This document shows, piece after piece, positions 15,018 to 21,330 of a stretch of DNA of 28,421 nt. Within the stretch, counting starts at the first letter, position 1. Every line of letters starts with the position of its first letter. A model generated the notes under the pieces. It was not told the DNA's origin. It saw only the letters and a program-made list of their open reading frames with translations, and did not search any database. The translations under genes were made by a program, and so were the position numbers. The stretch comes from Candidatus Buchananbacteria bacterium. GTDB taxonomy: Bacteria > Patescibacteriota > Patescibacteriia > 2-01-FULL-39-33. The stretch is taken from NCBI GenBank assembly GCA_903859075.1, contig CAIOLF010000010.1:1-28421 (forward strand), written 5' to 3'.

Positions 15018-15076
15018 AATTAAGAATTAAGAATTATGAATTATGATTTTGAAATTTTTATTCTTAATTCTTAATT
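15018..15076. repeat. AT-rich inverted repeat between tRNA genes
   Basis: A 17-bp perfect inverted repeat (15018-15034 with 15060-15076; unit AATTAAGAATTAAGAAT). Bases 15018-15043 are identical, in reverse complement, to 27329-27354, and a close relative lies inside ileS at 24895. Confidence 0.8.
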
Positions 15077-15096
15077 CGTAATTTTTAATTGAATAA

Positions 15097-15169
15097 GGGC
15101 CAGTAGCTCAGGGGTTAGAGCGCTACGCTTATAACGTAGATGTCGGTGGTTCAAATCCACCCTGGCCTA
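15097..15169 (+). tRNA. tRNA-Ile (anticodon UAU)
   Basis: Acceptor GGGCCAG pairs with CTGGCCT; anticodon stem CTACG/CGTAG encloses CTTATAA, so the anticodon is TAT, which reads AUA directly. Most bacteria instead use a CAU tRNA modified to lysidine. T stem GGTGG/CCACC. CCA is not encoded. Confidence 0.93.
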
Positions 15170-15182
15170 CTGAAAAATTTAA

Positions 15183-15259
15183 GGACGACTAGCTCAGTTG
15201 GTTAGAGCGTCTCATTGACGTTGAGAAGGTCAGAGGTTCGACTCCTCTGTCGTCCACCA
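15183..15259 (+). tRNA. tRNA-Val (anticodon GAC)
   Basis: Acceptor GGACGAC pairs with GTCGTCC; anticodon stem TCTCA/TGAGA encloses TTGACGT (anticodon GAC). Discriminator A is followed by an encoded CCA (15257-15259), unlike the other full tRNAs here. Confidence 0.95.
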
Positions 15260-15295
15260 AAATAAAAACCCCACCAGCGGTGGGGTTTTTATTTT
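15259..15295 (+). terminator. Terminator of the tRNA cluster
   Basis: A 17-bp perfect stem (15259-15275 with 15279-15295) with core AACCCCACC/GGTGGGGTT and a T-rich 3' arm follows tRNA-Val directly. Confidence 0.9.
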
Positions 15296-15315
15296 GCCTG
15301 AATCCTTGCTATAAT
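15288..15315 (+). promoter_or_regulatory. Near-leaderless promoter of the 15329 gene
   Basis: TATAAT (15310-15315), preceded by TGC as an extended -10, lies 13 bases before the ATG. A weak -35 (TTTATT, 15288-15293) overlaps the terminator. Confidence 0.6.
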
Positions 15316-15328
15316 ACCCGCATAACTT

Positions 15329-15886
15329 ATGGCCCAAAAATTATTTTTTATTACTATAACAGCATTATTTCTAGCCGGTTGCGCTAACACGGTTTATGTT
15401 AATTCTAATTCGGCGACAACTACCGCCAAAACTAATTTTAAACATATGATAAAAATTTCCAGTCCCGCTTTTGTCAGCGGCGCCGCCTTGCCGCTGGATT
15501 ATACTTGCGATGGCGAAAGTGTGAATCCGACGTTGCGTATCAGCAGCATACCTTATACCGCCAAGAGCTTAGCGCTAATTGTTGATGATCCTGATGCGTC
15601 CAGCGGCACTTTTACGCATTGGGTGGTTTTTAATTTTGATCCGAAAACGAGGGAGATCCCTACCGGAGAAATTCCGCGTGGCGCCGTTATCGGCCGCAAC
15701 GGTTTCGGCAAGAATGAATATGGCGCACCTTGTCCGCCGAGCGGCACGCATCGGTATTTTTTCCGTTTATACGCGCTGGATGCTATTTTGAATTTGCCGG
15801 CCGGAACCACTCGTGCTAAGGTGGAAGCGGAAATGGCGGGGCATATTATTGATTCGGCGGAGATTTTCGCAACTTATAAAAGATAA
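15329..15886 (+). CDS. PEBP-family (YbhB/YbcL-like) lipoprotein
   Basis: A 185-residue protein with a lipoprotein signal: LFLAGC places the lipidated cysteine at about residue 18. The mature part is a phosphatidylethanolamine-binding-protein-like domain of the bacterial YbhB/YbcL type: DDPDASSGTFTHWVVFN, then GKNEYGAPCPPSGTHRYFF, the conserved ligand-site segments, and LYALD. The biochemical role of bacterial members is not settled; the lipobox suggests it is held at the outer face of the membrane. Its stop overlaps the start of the next gene by one base (TAATG), implying translational coupling with the CCA enzyme. Confidence 0.9.
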   Translation: MAQKLFFITITALFLAGCANTVYVNSNSATTTAKTNFKHMIKISSPAFVSGAALPLDYTCDGESVNPTLRISSIPYTAKSLALIVDDPDASSGTFTHWVVFNFDPKTREIPTGEIPRGAVIGRNGFGKNEYGAPCPPSGTHRYFFRLYALDAILNLPAGTTRAKVEAEMAGHIIDSAEIFATYKR

Positions 15887-17397
15887 TGGCAGATGCAAAT
15901 CAGAAAAAATTAATTGCTTGGCAAAAAAGCGTGGAAACGGCGCCGGAGTTTGGTTTTGTAAAAAAATTATCGCGGCAATTTCCGGGAGCGGAAATATTTT
16001 TGGTCGGCGGCGCGGTGCGTGATATCTTATTGGAGCGGCCGACCAAGGATTATGATTTTGTCGTCGGTAAAGTCGAGGCCAGGGAGCTGGAAAAATTTTT
16101 ATCCGGTTTGGGAGAAGTTAATTTGGTCGGCAAAAGCTTTGGAGTCTTTAAATTTGTACCCGATAGCTTCCATATCGGCGAGAATAGTTTCGAAGCGATC
16201 GATGTCGCACTGCCGCGCACGGAGCATGCCGGCATGAGCGGCGGCTATAAGGATTTTGAAGTGCAGAGCGATAAAGATCTGCCTCTGGCCAAAGATCTAG
16301 GCCGGCGCGATTTTACCGTCAATGCTCTGGCCTGGGATTTGAAAAACAAGGTATTGATCGATGAATTTGACGGACTGAAAGATTTAAAAGATAAGATTAT
16401 CCGCGCCATCGGCAAGCCGGAGCAAAGATTCCAAGAAGATTATACCCGCATGTTGCGGGCGATCAGATTTTCCTGCCAGTTGGATTTTGCCATTGAGGCG
16501 CATACCTTGCTGGTGATTAATAAGAAAGCAGAAAAAATCATGACCATCAGCAAAGAACGCATCCAGGCGGAAATAGAAAAAATCGTCTTGTCGCCTCGCG
16601 CCGAAGAAGGATTACGGCTGCTGCAGAAAATCGGCTTATTGGAAATTTTAATTCCGGAATTGGAAGCGGGAGTCGGGATGAGCCAGAATAAAGCGCATAT
16701 CTATGATATCTTTGAACATAGCGTACGGGCGCTCGGCGTGGCTGCCCAGCGAGATTATAAATTAGAGATCAGATTGGCCGCCTTGCTCCATGATATCGGC
16801 AAGCCAATCACCAAGGAAGGAGAGGGAGTAGATGCCACTTTTTATAATCATGACCAGGTCGGAGCCAAGATTGCCAAGAAAATTCTCAGAAGGTTGAATT
16901 TTTCCAATGACATTATTGATTATGTCACTCATCTAGTGCGTTATCATATGTTTTATTACGCTTTGGATACTGTCACTGATGCCGGCGTGCGCCGTTTACT
17001 CAATCGCCTCGGCAAAGATAATATTGACGACTTCATCGCCGTGCGTATTTGCGATCGTCTGGGGATGGGCCGGCCCAAGGCCAAGCCCTGGAAGCTAGTG
17101 GAGCTGGAACGGAGATTCAAAGAAGTTGTGCTTGATCCGATTACTCCCAAGATGTTAAAAATAAACGGCACTGAGCTGATGGAAATTTTGCATATCAAGC
17201 CCGGACCGCGCGTTGGTTTGATACTGAGCGCCTTGCTGGGAGAAGTGCTGGAAGATCCGAAAAAACATAATAAAGAATTGCTGATAGCGCGGATGAAAGA
17301 AATGAATAAACTGAAAGACGAGGAGCTTAAAAAATTAAATCCCGATCTGCAGTATTATGAGGAGGAGAGGAAGAGGATGGTGCATAAAGAAAAATAA
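15886..17397 (+). CDS. cca: CCA-adding enzyme / tRNA nucleotidyltransferase with HD domain
   Basis: A 503-residue class II nucleotidyltransferase that completes tRNA 3' CCA ends. Seen: GGAVRD at 41-46 and the metal-binding D55-Y-D57 in KDYDFVV; a second region (RRDFTVNALAWD) and RAIRFSCQLDF, the head-and-neck motifs of the family; then an HD phosphohydrolase domain with H302-D303 in LLHDIGKP. The sequence alone does not fully separate it from poly(A) polymerase, but the tRNAs here that lack CCA fit the CCA function. It is coupled by a one-base overlap to the lipoprotein gene. An AT-rich spacer (17398-17463) follows. Confidence 0.9.
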   Translation: MADANQKKLIAWQKSVETAPEFGFVKKLSRQFPGAEIFLVGGAVRDILLERPTKDYDFVVGKVEARELEKFLSGLGEVNLVGKSFGVFKFVPDSFHIGENSFEAIDVALPRTEHAGMSGGYKDFEVQSDKDLPLAKDLGRRDFTVNALAWDLKNKVLIDEFDGLKDLKDKIIRAIGKPEQRFQEDYTRMLRAIRFSCQLDFAIEAHTLLVINKKAEKIMTISKERIQAEIEKIVLSPRAEEGLRLLQKIGLLEILIPELEAGVGMSQNKAHIYDIFEHSVRALGVAAQRDYKLEIRLAALLHDIGKPITKEGEGVDATFYNHDQVGAKIAKKILRRLNFSNDIIDYVTHLVRYHMFYYALDTVTDAGVRRLLNRLGKDNIDDFIAVRICDRLGMGRPKAKPWKLVELERRFKEVVLDPITPKMLKINGTELMEILHIKPGPRVGLILSALLGEVLEDPKKHNKELLIARMKEMNKLKDEELKKLNPDLQYYEEERKRMVHKEK

Positions 17398-17463
17398 CAA
17401 TTTAAAATTTTTAATTTAAAATTTAGATTGAATTTTTAATGATTAAATTTAACTCCATATTCT

Positions 17464-18717
17464 ATGCCATATAAAAAACAAACGTTAAAAAACGGCATCC
17501 GGCTGATTACGGCGCCGCTGAGTGAAACGCAGACCGCCAGTTTGATCGTCATGGTCAAAGTCGGCTCGCGCTACGAAGCGGATCGCGATGGCGGCCTCGC
17601 GCATTTCGTCGAACACATGATGTTTAAGGGAACTAAAAGGCGTCCCAATACTTTGGCGTTATCAAAAGAGTTAGACGGCGTCGGCGCCGAATATAACGCC
17701 TTTACCAGCAAAGACGTTACCGCTTATTTTATTAAGGCCGACAGCCGCCATCTGCCGCTGGCCATTGATATGCTCTCTGATATGCTGCTTCATTCCAAAT
17801 TGGAAGCGGCGGAAATTGAAAAAGAAAAAGGGGTGATCGTCGAGGAGATAAATATGTATGAAGATAATCCGCTAATGTATGTTGAAGAAATGCTGGAGGA
17901 AATAATGTTTGGCGGCAATTCGCTGGGCCGGATGATTGCCGGCAGCCGCGAGACGGTACGAACGGTGACAAGAGTGCGGCTGGCTGCTTTTAAAAATAAA
18001 TATTATCAGGGACGTAATGTTATCATCGGCTTGGCGGGAAATTTTTTGCCCGCTCAGGTCGCAGAGGTAAAAAAGAAATTTTCTTTTTTGGCCGGCAGCA
18101 AGAAGAATTTTAATAAAATTAAAATTAAGCAAAAAACGCCTCGAGTAAAAGTGAAATATAAAGAGACCGAACAAGTGCAGCTAGCGCTCGGCTGGCCGGC
18201 TTATTCTTATTTTGACGAGCGGATTTATCCCTTGCAGCTGCTCTCAGTGATTTTGGGCGGCAATATGAGCTCGCGATTGTTCATTAACGTACGGGAAAAA
18301 AACGGTCTGGCTTATTTTGTCCATAGCGGCGTCAATGTCTATGAAGATACTGGATCATTAGTGATTCAAGCGGGACTGGATAAGACCAGAATGGATCTGG
18401 CAATCAAAACCATTATCTTAGAAACTGAAAAGATGAAGCATAATATTTCCGCCGTCGAACTTAAGCGCGCCAAGGATTTTATTTCCGGCAAGATAGCTCT
18501 TGATTTGGAAGACAGTCTAAGCATTGCCCGTTGGTATACCAGCCAGGAAGTGATGACTGGAAAGATTATGACTCCTAAAGAAAAATTGCAGCGGCTAGCT
18601 AAAGTGACGGTCAAAGAGATCCAGCAGGTAGCCAAAGAAATATTCAATAAGAAAAAATTAAGTCTGGCGATAGTCGGTCCTTTCAAAGATGAAAAGAAGT
18701 TTAGAAAGTTGCTTTAA
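17464..18717 (+). CDS. M16-family zinc peptidase
   Basis: A 417-residue protein of the pitrilysin/mitochondrial-processing-peptidase type. The inverted zinc motif is complete: H47-F-V-E50-H51, and E127 (in VEEINMYEDNP) lies 76 residues after H51, the canonical distance for M16. A second, non-catalytic M16 half follows, with the R/Y-type segment NVREKNGLAYFVHSG around residue 278, as in active subunits. No signal peptide is seen. Bacterial M16B peptidases often act in pairs; no second subunit is adjacent. No obvious promoter or Shine-Dalgarno was found in the short AT-rich spacer. Confidence 0.92.
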   Translation: MPYKKQTLKNGIRLITAPLSETQTASLIVMVKVGSRYEADRDGGLAHFVEHMMFKGTKRRPNTLALSKELDGVGAEYNAFTSKDVTAYFIKADSRHLPLAIDMLSDMLLHSKLEAAEIEKEKGVIVEEINMYEDNPLMYVEEMLEEIMFGGNSLGRMIAGSRETVRTVTRVRLAAFKNKYYQGRNVIIGLAGNFLPAQVAEVKKKFSFLAGSKKNFNKIKIKQKTPRVKVKYKETEQVQLALGWPAYSYFDERIYPLQLLSVILGGNMSSRLFINVREKNGLAYFVHSGVNVYEDTGSLVIQAGLDKTRMDLAIKTIILETEKMKHNISAVELKRAKDFISGKIALDLEDSLSIARWYTSQEVMTGKIMTPKEKLQRLAKVTVKEIQQVAKEIFNKKKLSLAIVGPFKDEKKFRKLL

Positions 18718-18734
18718 AAACGGCACAGTGGAGG

Positions 18735-18762
18735 TTTACTTTTTGATTTTTTGTGTTATAAT
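18735..18762 (+). promoter_or_regulatory. Near-leaderless promoter of the response regulator
   Basis: TATAAT (18757-18762) with a weak -35 (TTTACT, 18735-18740) 16 bases upstream. The ATG at 18775 is 12 bases past the -10. Confidence 0.55.
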
Positions 18763-18774
18763 GTAATCAAATAT

Positions 18775-19155
18775 ATGGCAGACAAAAAGTTAAAAATACT
18801 TATGGTGGAGGATGAACCGGATATTATTGAAATTTACGGTTTTCAGCTGAAAAATGCCGGTTATGAATTAATTGTGGCTAAAAATGGTCAGGAAGCTCTA
18901 GCTTGGCTGGAAAAAAATACTCCGGATTTGATCTTGCTGGATTTATTGATGCCAGACATAGATGGTTATGAATTTTTGGATCGAATAAAAAATTTTCCCA
19001 ATCGTAAAGGAATCCATATCTATGCCTGGAGCAATCTGACTCAGCAGAAGGATATTAATCTTGCCAAGCAGAAAGGCGTTGATGGTTTTTTGATTAAATC
19101 GGATTATACGCCGAAAAAGTTAGCGGAAAAGGTGACAGAAATACTTAAAAAATAA
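18775..19155 (+). CDS. Single-domain response regulator (CheY-like)
   Basis: A 126-residue receiver domain without an output domain. The acidic pocket is E12-D13, the phospho-acceptor is D56 in LLDLLMPDIDG, the switch Ser is S86 in AWSN, and the conserved lysine is K108 in LIKSD. It should be switched by a histidine kinase, but no kinase is in the window, so it works with a distant partner. I take ATG at 18775, since an upstream TTG overlaps the -10. The ferredoxin gene follows within 11 bases and is probably co-transcribed. Confidence 0.9.
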   Translation: MADKKLKILMVEDEPDIIEIYGFQLKNAGYELIVAKNGQEALAWLEKNTPDLILLDLLMPDIDGYEFLDRIKNFPNRKGIHIYAWSNLTQQKDINLAKQKGVDGFLIKSDYTPKKLAEKVTEILKK

Positions 19156-19165
19156 ACAGAGAATT

Positions 19166-19360
19166 ATGTCTAAACCAATTGTCAGTGACAGCTGCATCGG
19201 TTGCGGCACCTGCGAGGCGGTCTGCCCGGCAGTTTTTAAAGTGGAAGAGGTTGCTGGCAAAATGATTGCCGCAGTCCAGCTGGCTGACTATGACGGCGAG
19301 AAGGAAAAGATTGATGAAGCGATTGCCGCTTGCCCGGTCCAGGCGATCAGCTGGGAGTAA
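19166..19360 (+). CDS. [4Fe-4S] ferredoxin
   Basis: A 64-residue ferredoxin. C10, C13 and C16 (CIGCGTC) with C56 (CP near the end) are the usual cluster ligands; C20 (AVCP) is an extra cysteine, as in some single-cluster ferredoxins that carry a modified second site. It is small, acidic and cytosolic, and would carry electrons for an unknown partner. It lies 11 bases after the response regulator and ends in a terminator that also closes off the DGR region behind it. Confidence 0.92.
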   Translation: MSKPIVSDSCIGCGTCEAVCPAVFKVEEVAGKMIAAVQLADYDGEKEKIDEAIAACPVQAISWE

Positions 19361-19393
19361 AACTAGCTGTTAGCTTTTAGGAAAATTAATTGG

Positions 19394-19429
19394 AGGCGCC
19401 CCATCAAGGGCGTCTTTTGTGTTTTTATA
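19394..19429 (+). terminator. Terminator after the ferredoxin gene
   Basis: AGGCGCCC (19394-19401) pairs with GGGCGTCT (19408-19415), with one G-U pair, followed by a T-rich stretch. It insulates the DGR target promoter from upstream transcription. Confidence 0.8.
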
Positions 19430-19442
19430 AAATCAGCGTAAT

Positions 19443-19471
19443 TTGACATATTCTAGTAAAAGTAGTATAAT
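19443..19471 (+). promoter_or_regulatory. Consensus promoter of the DGR target gene
   Basis: TTGACA (19443-19448) and TATAAT (19466-19471) are exactly 17 bases apart. The expected leader is about 140 bases long. Confidence 0.8.
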
Positions 19472-19493
19472 TATATATTAATAATTAAGTCGG

Positions 19494-19534
19494 TAAATTA
19501 TCGTTTAAATTAAACAATTTTAGACGATAAATTA
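19494..19534 (+). promoter_or_regulatory. Leader hairpin of the DGR target gene
   Basis: TAAATTATCGT (19494-19504) pairs with ACGATAAATTA (19524-19534) at 10 of 11 positions, with an inner AAATT/AATTT stem. It lies near the 5' end of the leader. A regulatory role is only inferred. Confidence 0.45.
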
Positions 19535-19619
19535 CTTGCTTCATTGTTGAAGCGGTAATGGCGCTGTGGCCAAGGCAAATGGGCTAAAATCACAGCAAGC
19601 ACATTGAAAGGAGGTCGCT

Positions 19620-20477
19620 ATGCCGACAACAAGTGTCGCAGACCAACTCGTTAAGAAGTTGCATTTTCAGTGGCTGGATTTGTGGGCTAGAGTTATGGCA
19701 GGATCGGTTGACCCCAATCGAGCCAGTAAAGGCCTGCAATTAGTGCAAGAAGATCGTTGGGACAAACAGGTTGAAATCCCTTACGCTAACGAGTGCGTAC
19801 CCTCAACCCTCGGCTACCCCGATGGCTTCCGTCATCGCGCGCCAGCCGAACAGTTGGAGTTTTGGAAGAGTCAGAAACTCACTAAGAAGTTGGACGGCTC
19901 GCATGTTCTTGACCTGGCGAAGCGGATCGAGGATGCCGGTTTGCCTCAAGGCGCGGAAGGTATCGGTGTCTGGCCGAAGTTTTCACGCCTTGGCGGGCTG
20001 TACTTGGCCACCAAGCGGATCTTTGATCTCATCGACGGCACCCGCGGTTTCAAGAATTGGCGCGGGGAGGAGATCGGCAAGAAAGAGTATTGGCGCCATA
20101 CCATCAAGGCCGCCGGCTGTTGCCAGCGATTGGATGAGTACCAGCCGGGTGACTATTTCGTAGTCCCGTTTCAGTTCGGCAAGCTCTGGGTCGGCGCCAG
20201 TCTTCGCCACGGCCTGGTACGTTACGCGCCAACGGAATTCGGCCTCTGCCCGTATAGCGGCGGCTGTCTGCTTCTCACCCACCCTGACCGCATCACCGGG
20301 GACAGCCAGTTGTATATGGATTTGGGCGGGTGTGAGTGGTCTCCGAACGCCGGTGGCGCTTTTTACTACTCGGCCCGCTTCTGCTGGAACGACGGCCGTC
20401 TCAACTTTGACATCAGGATCATCGACAATGCATACTCGAACTGTGGCTCGGCCTCGGCTTTCGTCCCGCAGTGCTAA
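19620..20477 (+). CDS. DGR target (variable) protein, probable C-type-lectin fold
   Basis: A 285-residue protein whose C-terminal 43 codons form the variable repeat of the DGR. DGR targets usually display variable residues on a C-type-lectin/formylglycine-enzyme-like fold; the conserved WNDGRLNF, the Gly/Trp-rich second half and the ending GSASAFVP agree with that. Diversified positions versus the template are G245, A247, Y250, R253, C255, I265, I267, Y272 and C275. Residues 1-240 have no recognised domain. I see no signal peptide or membrane segment, so its location is unclear. A perfect AGGAGGT Shine-Dalgarno sits five bases before the ATG, and a consensus promoter lies upstream. The gene is richer in GC than its surroundings. 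Confidence 0.88.
   Translation: MPTTSVADQLVKKLHFQWLDLWARVMAGSVDPNRASKGLQLVQEDRWDKQVEIPYANECVPSTLGYPDGFRHRAPAEQLEFWKSQKLTKKLDGSHVLDLAKRIEDAGLPQGAEGIGVWPKFSRLGGLYLATKRIFDLIDGTRGFKNWRGEEIGKKEYWRHTIKAAGCCQRLDEYQPGDYFVVPFQFGKLWVGASLRHGLVRYAPTEFGLCPYSGGCLLLTHPDRITGDSQLYMDLGGCEWSPNAGGAFYYSARFCWNDGRLNFDIRIIDNAYSNCGSASAFVPQC
20340..20469 (+). repeat. Variable repeat (VR) of the DGR
   Basis: 130 bp aligned without gaps to the template repeat at 20799-20928. There are 13 differences, 11 at template adenines (to T five times, G four times, C twice). The last 26 bp (20444-20469) are identical, free of adenine, and fit an initiation-of-mutagenic-homology region. The stop codon follows eight bases later. 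Confidence 0.95.
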
Positions 20478-20483
20478 CCCTTT

Positions 20484-20540
20484 GGGCTTGGACTCCTTGG
20501 ATCTTTTTGATTCTTGAAGTTCAAGCCCTTATTTTTTTAC
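20484..20540 (+). terminator. Hairpin behind the VR: terminator and/or DGR target-site hairpin
   Basis: GGGCTTGGA (20484-20492) pairs with TTCAAGCCC (20520-20528), with an inner GGATC/GATTC stem, followed by a T-rich run. It begins 15 bases after the VR. Some DGRs need a hairpin just after the IMH for retrohoming, so a double role is possible. Confidence 0.6.
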
Positions 20541-20692
20541 TTAAAATTTATAATGTGTTATTATAATTTTGAAATTAGGCCGATGTGTTTGGATTTTTTT
20601 GAAATTCAAGCCGCCGAAATCCTTGCTTTTTATAAACCGGAGTTTTTAAATTCCAGTAATTTAAAAAGAGAGTCTTAAAAAGACAGACACTG

Positions 20693-20770
20693 CTTGCCTG
20701 GCTTTAGCGCGGTTTGATGCCGCCGCAAATTTTCTCCCATGGGGGAGCCCCGAGAAAGGCAAGTTTTTTT
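20693..20770 (+). other. Structured stretch upstream of the template repeat
   Basis: CTTGCCT (20693-20699) pairs with AGGCAAG (20757-20763) and is followed by seven T; inside are GCGG/CCGC and CTCCC/GGGAG stems. It could be a terminator for read-through from the target gene or a structural part of the template RNA. The rest of 20541-20692 is AT-rich with two TATAAT boxes (20549-20554, 20562-20567) that may start the template RNA; no gene is visible there. Confidence 0.5.
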
Positions 20771-20798
20771 GGTTTTACAGATGAAGACAGGCAAAATT

Positions 20799-20928
20799 TC
20801 TCCGAACGCCGATGGCGATTTTTACAACTCGGCCAACTTCAACTGGAACGACGGCCGTCTCAACTTTGACAACAGGAACGTCGACAATGCCAACTCGAAC
20901 TATGGCTCGGCCTCGGCTTTCGTCCCGC
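20799..20928 (+). repeat. Template repeat (TR) of the DGR
   Basis: 130 bp matching the VR. It holds about 30 adenines, many in AAC codons (in the VR reading frame: D, N, N, N, N, N, N, Y at diversified sites), which is the typical design of a DGR template. An open frame runs through it (20739-20963), but it is best seen as a non-coding template RNA copied by the reverse transcriptase at 21316. Confidence 0.95.
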
Positions 20929-20943
20929 TACGTCTGCTTTTGC

Positions 20944-20984
20944 AAAAGTCCTCTCCGACGTGACATCGGAGAGGACTTTTGTTT
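20944..20984. terminator. Bidirectional terminator between TR and avd
   Basis: A 15-bp perfect stem (20944-20958 with 20966-20980; core GTCCTCTCCGA/TCGGAGAGGAC) ends in four T on either strand. It starts 16 bases after the TR and three bases from the avd stop, so it can end both transcripts. Confidence 0.85.
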
Positions 20985-21330
20985 AGAATGTTTTCAGCCA
21001 GCCGCCGAGCATCCGGCCGATTTCTTGAAGTTTTTCCGTGAGCGACAAATATTTTTTGTCGTCCAGAATCTTTATCTCATTAGCCAAACGCAAGAGCAGT
21101 TTTAATAAATCGGTCTTTCGGCTAGCTTTTTGAAGCAGCGGCGATTTCCAATCGCGTTTGGCGGTTTCAGCGTCAATCAGCAGTTCCATGATTTCCAAAT
21201 TAATATTTTTTATTTTCTCGCCCAGGCAGTATTTGTCGCTTTTAGGGAAGGCCTTGACATATTGATGCAGGTCTCTATAGGCCTCATAAGTTTTTTGAAT
21301 TAAAGGAATTTCGTTATGTTGGTAAGCCAT
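20983..21330 (-). CDS. avd: DGR accessory variability determinant (Avd-like four-helix bundle)
   Basis: A 115-residue, basic, all-helical protein. KAFPKSDKYCLGEKI (about residues 26-40) matches the FPKxxRYxLG signature of Avd and related four-helix-bundle proteins, and GRMLGGW near the C-terminus is also typical. In known DGRs, Avd forms a pentamer that binds the reverse transcriptase and the template RNA and is needed for mutagenic cDNA synthesis. Here the gene lies on the strand opposite to TR and RT, and its first 15 bases overlap the RT start, which is unusual. No Shine-Dalgarno is seen before the ATG. Its 3' end meets a shared terminator. Confidence 0.85.
   Translation of the reverse strand: MAYQHNEIPLIQKTYEAYRDLHQYVKAFPKSDKYCLGEKIKNINLEIMELLIDAETAKRDWKSPLLQKASRKTDLLKLLLRLANEIKILDDKKYLSLTEKLQEIGRMLGGWLKTF
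21254..21281 (+). promoter_or_regulatory. Promoter of the RT gene inside avd
   Basis: TTGACA (21254-21259) and TATAGG (21276-21281) are 16 bases apart on the plus strand, within the antisense avd coding region. AAAGGA (21302-21307), eight bases before the RT ATG, is a good Shine-Dalgarno. Confidence 0.6.

Noticed and set aside
15018..15076. CRISPR-like repeats in the AT-rich tRNA spacer
   Set aside because: Only one inverted pair is present, without regularly spaced unique spacers or cas genes.
17398..17463. AT-rich direct repeats (AATTTAAAATTT) between the CCA and M16 genes
   Set aside because: Low complexity alone accounts for the similarity; no exact long copy is found elsewhere in the window.
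20739..20963. A 74-codon open frame covering the template repeat
   Set aside because: It is explained by the TR being a copy of coding sequence; there is no good ribosome site and the upstream part overlaps a hairpin stretch. Treated as non-coding template RNA.
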